From contig CAZJWX010000040.1 in the NCBI GenBank assembly GCA_964549915.1, positions 1-40,075 on the forward strand: a DNA stretch of 40,075 nt, written 5' to 3'. The stretch comes from JAUZRW01 sp964549915. GTDB taxonomy: Bacteria > Chloroflexota > Anaerolineae > Aggregatilineales > Phototrophicaceae. Positions within the stretch are counted from its first letter, which is position 1, and each line of letters opens with the position of its first letter. Below the pieces are notes generated by a model. The model did not search any database. It saw only the letters and a program-made list of their open reading frames with translations, and had not been told where the DNA came from. Below are positions 39,826-40,075 of this stretch, piece after piece. The position numbers and the translations under genes are program-made.

Positions 39826-39940
39826 TTCGTAGGGGGAAACTTTGCGCTGCGCAGTTCTCCCCCTGCACAGCGGGGGGAGTTAGAGGGGGGAGCTTGCGCA
39901 GCGGGGGGAGTTAGAGGGGGGAGCTTGCGCAGCGGGGGGT
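39826..39940 (+). repeat. GC-rich tandem repeat, copy D
   Basis: After a CCCCAC..GTAGGGGGAAAC stem-like part, a 31-base unit runs 39865-39895, again 39896-39926, and a partial third 39927-39940, each with GCRCAGCGGGGGGAG, TTAGAGGGGGG and AGCTT. CTCCCCC (39857-39863) can pair with GGGGGAG (39873-39879). It matches the copies near 53, 9304 and 15162. Confidence 0.8.
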
Positions 39941-39997
39941 GATTCTGGCCTTTGCTTTGTGTTCTCTGTGCCTTTGTGGTGCAAATCATTTCGCAGT

Positions 39998-40034
39998 GAT
40001 TGCCCTGCCCGGTGTGCAGGTGTGCAGGGCAATC
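39998..40034. repeat. 11-base inverted repeat at the right end
   Basis: GATTGCCCTGC (39998-40008) pairs perfectly with GCAGGGCAATC (40024-40034) around a 15-base loop. Confidence 0.6.
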
Positions 40035-40075
40035 GCTTCAAAAATGAAAGAAAGTTGGTAATGTGTAGTGGAGAG

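Larger units (their letters stand above)
39587..40075. other. Right-end non-coding region with repeats
   Basis: This stretch of about 490 bases holds the receiver promoter region (TATACT on the minus strand near 39640), the GC-rich tandem repeat (39826-39940), a TTTGTGTTCTCTGTGCC word (39956-39972) of a kind often repeated in bacterial genomes, and a hairpin at 39998-40034. I see no gene. Confidence 0.55.

Noticed and set aside
39956..39980. TTTGTGTTCTCTGTGCCTT word as a gene fragment
   Set aside because: A commonly seen intergenic word; no frame supports a gene.

Overview
The window looks like a piece of a GC-rich chromosome from a Chloroflexota bacterium, probably of the Anaerolineae. This is an inference from gene style: a Ser/Thr kinase fused to a receiver domain, a PspC-toastrack membrane protein, secreted proteins with Thr-Pro-rich linkers and SH3 or TPR parts, and many small membrane proteins on both strands. 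I see no rRNA, tRNA, CRISPR array, transposase or phage gene. About 39 protein genes can be supported. They are mostly single genes or two- to five-gene runs that change strand often.

Layout. 1-1840: a small Cys-rich protein, a LexA-type winged-helix protein without a peptidase domain, and then an 835-bp non-coding block. That block has the architecture of a chromosomal replication origin: clustered DnaA boxes, a GC-rich spacer and a run of CTA trinucleotides like the DnaA-trios of Bacillus subtilis oriC, preceded by a second repeat family (TTTATCCCAAGAAA). No dnaA or dnaN gene is in the window. 1842-9000: a GAF histidine kinase with a DEDDh exonuclease, a small membrane protein, a large GH38-like protein that has lost its catalytic residues, and a PhoR/PhoB-like two-component pair. 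9473-15084: two related single-pass envelope proteins, a double-thioredoxin protein, a TPR protein, and a rhomboid protease next to a rhomboid pseudoprotease. 15343-22705: a flavin disulfide reductase, an SGNH hydrolase, a cold-shock protein with a long leader, a K+ channel with an RCK domain and an apparent internal start, a nitrilase-family amidase and an ABC exporter. 22950-28890: a beta-propeller/SH3 protein, a lipoprotein esterase, and a minus-strand run of four tandem paralogous small membrane proteins followed by a PspC-toastrack protein. 29122-36485: the kinase-receiver-HTH fusion, trmD, a toastrack-like protein, a lipoprotein, a DAO-family oxidoreductase, a PAQR/HlyIII protein, a protein of unknown function and a HEAT-repeat protein. 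36504-39586 (minus): a GT-C glycosyltransferase, a PadR regulator and a stand-alone receiver. The right end is a GC-rich dispersed repeat.

The genes suggest heavy investment in envelope sensing and signalling: two histidine kinases, two response regulators, the kinase-receiver fusion, PspC/toastrack proteins, rhomboids and a PadR regulator. Several families occur as an intact copy beside a degenerate one (rhomboid, thioredoxin domains), and the GH38-like protein has lost its active site altogether.

The strongest candidates for something not previously described are the dnaA-unlinked origin at about 1342-1720, the four-paralog membrane module at 27199-28890 in which the end of one gene appears to encode the ribosome binding site of the next, and the paired active and inactive rhomboids. 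All calls come from reading the sequence by eye; no database search was run.
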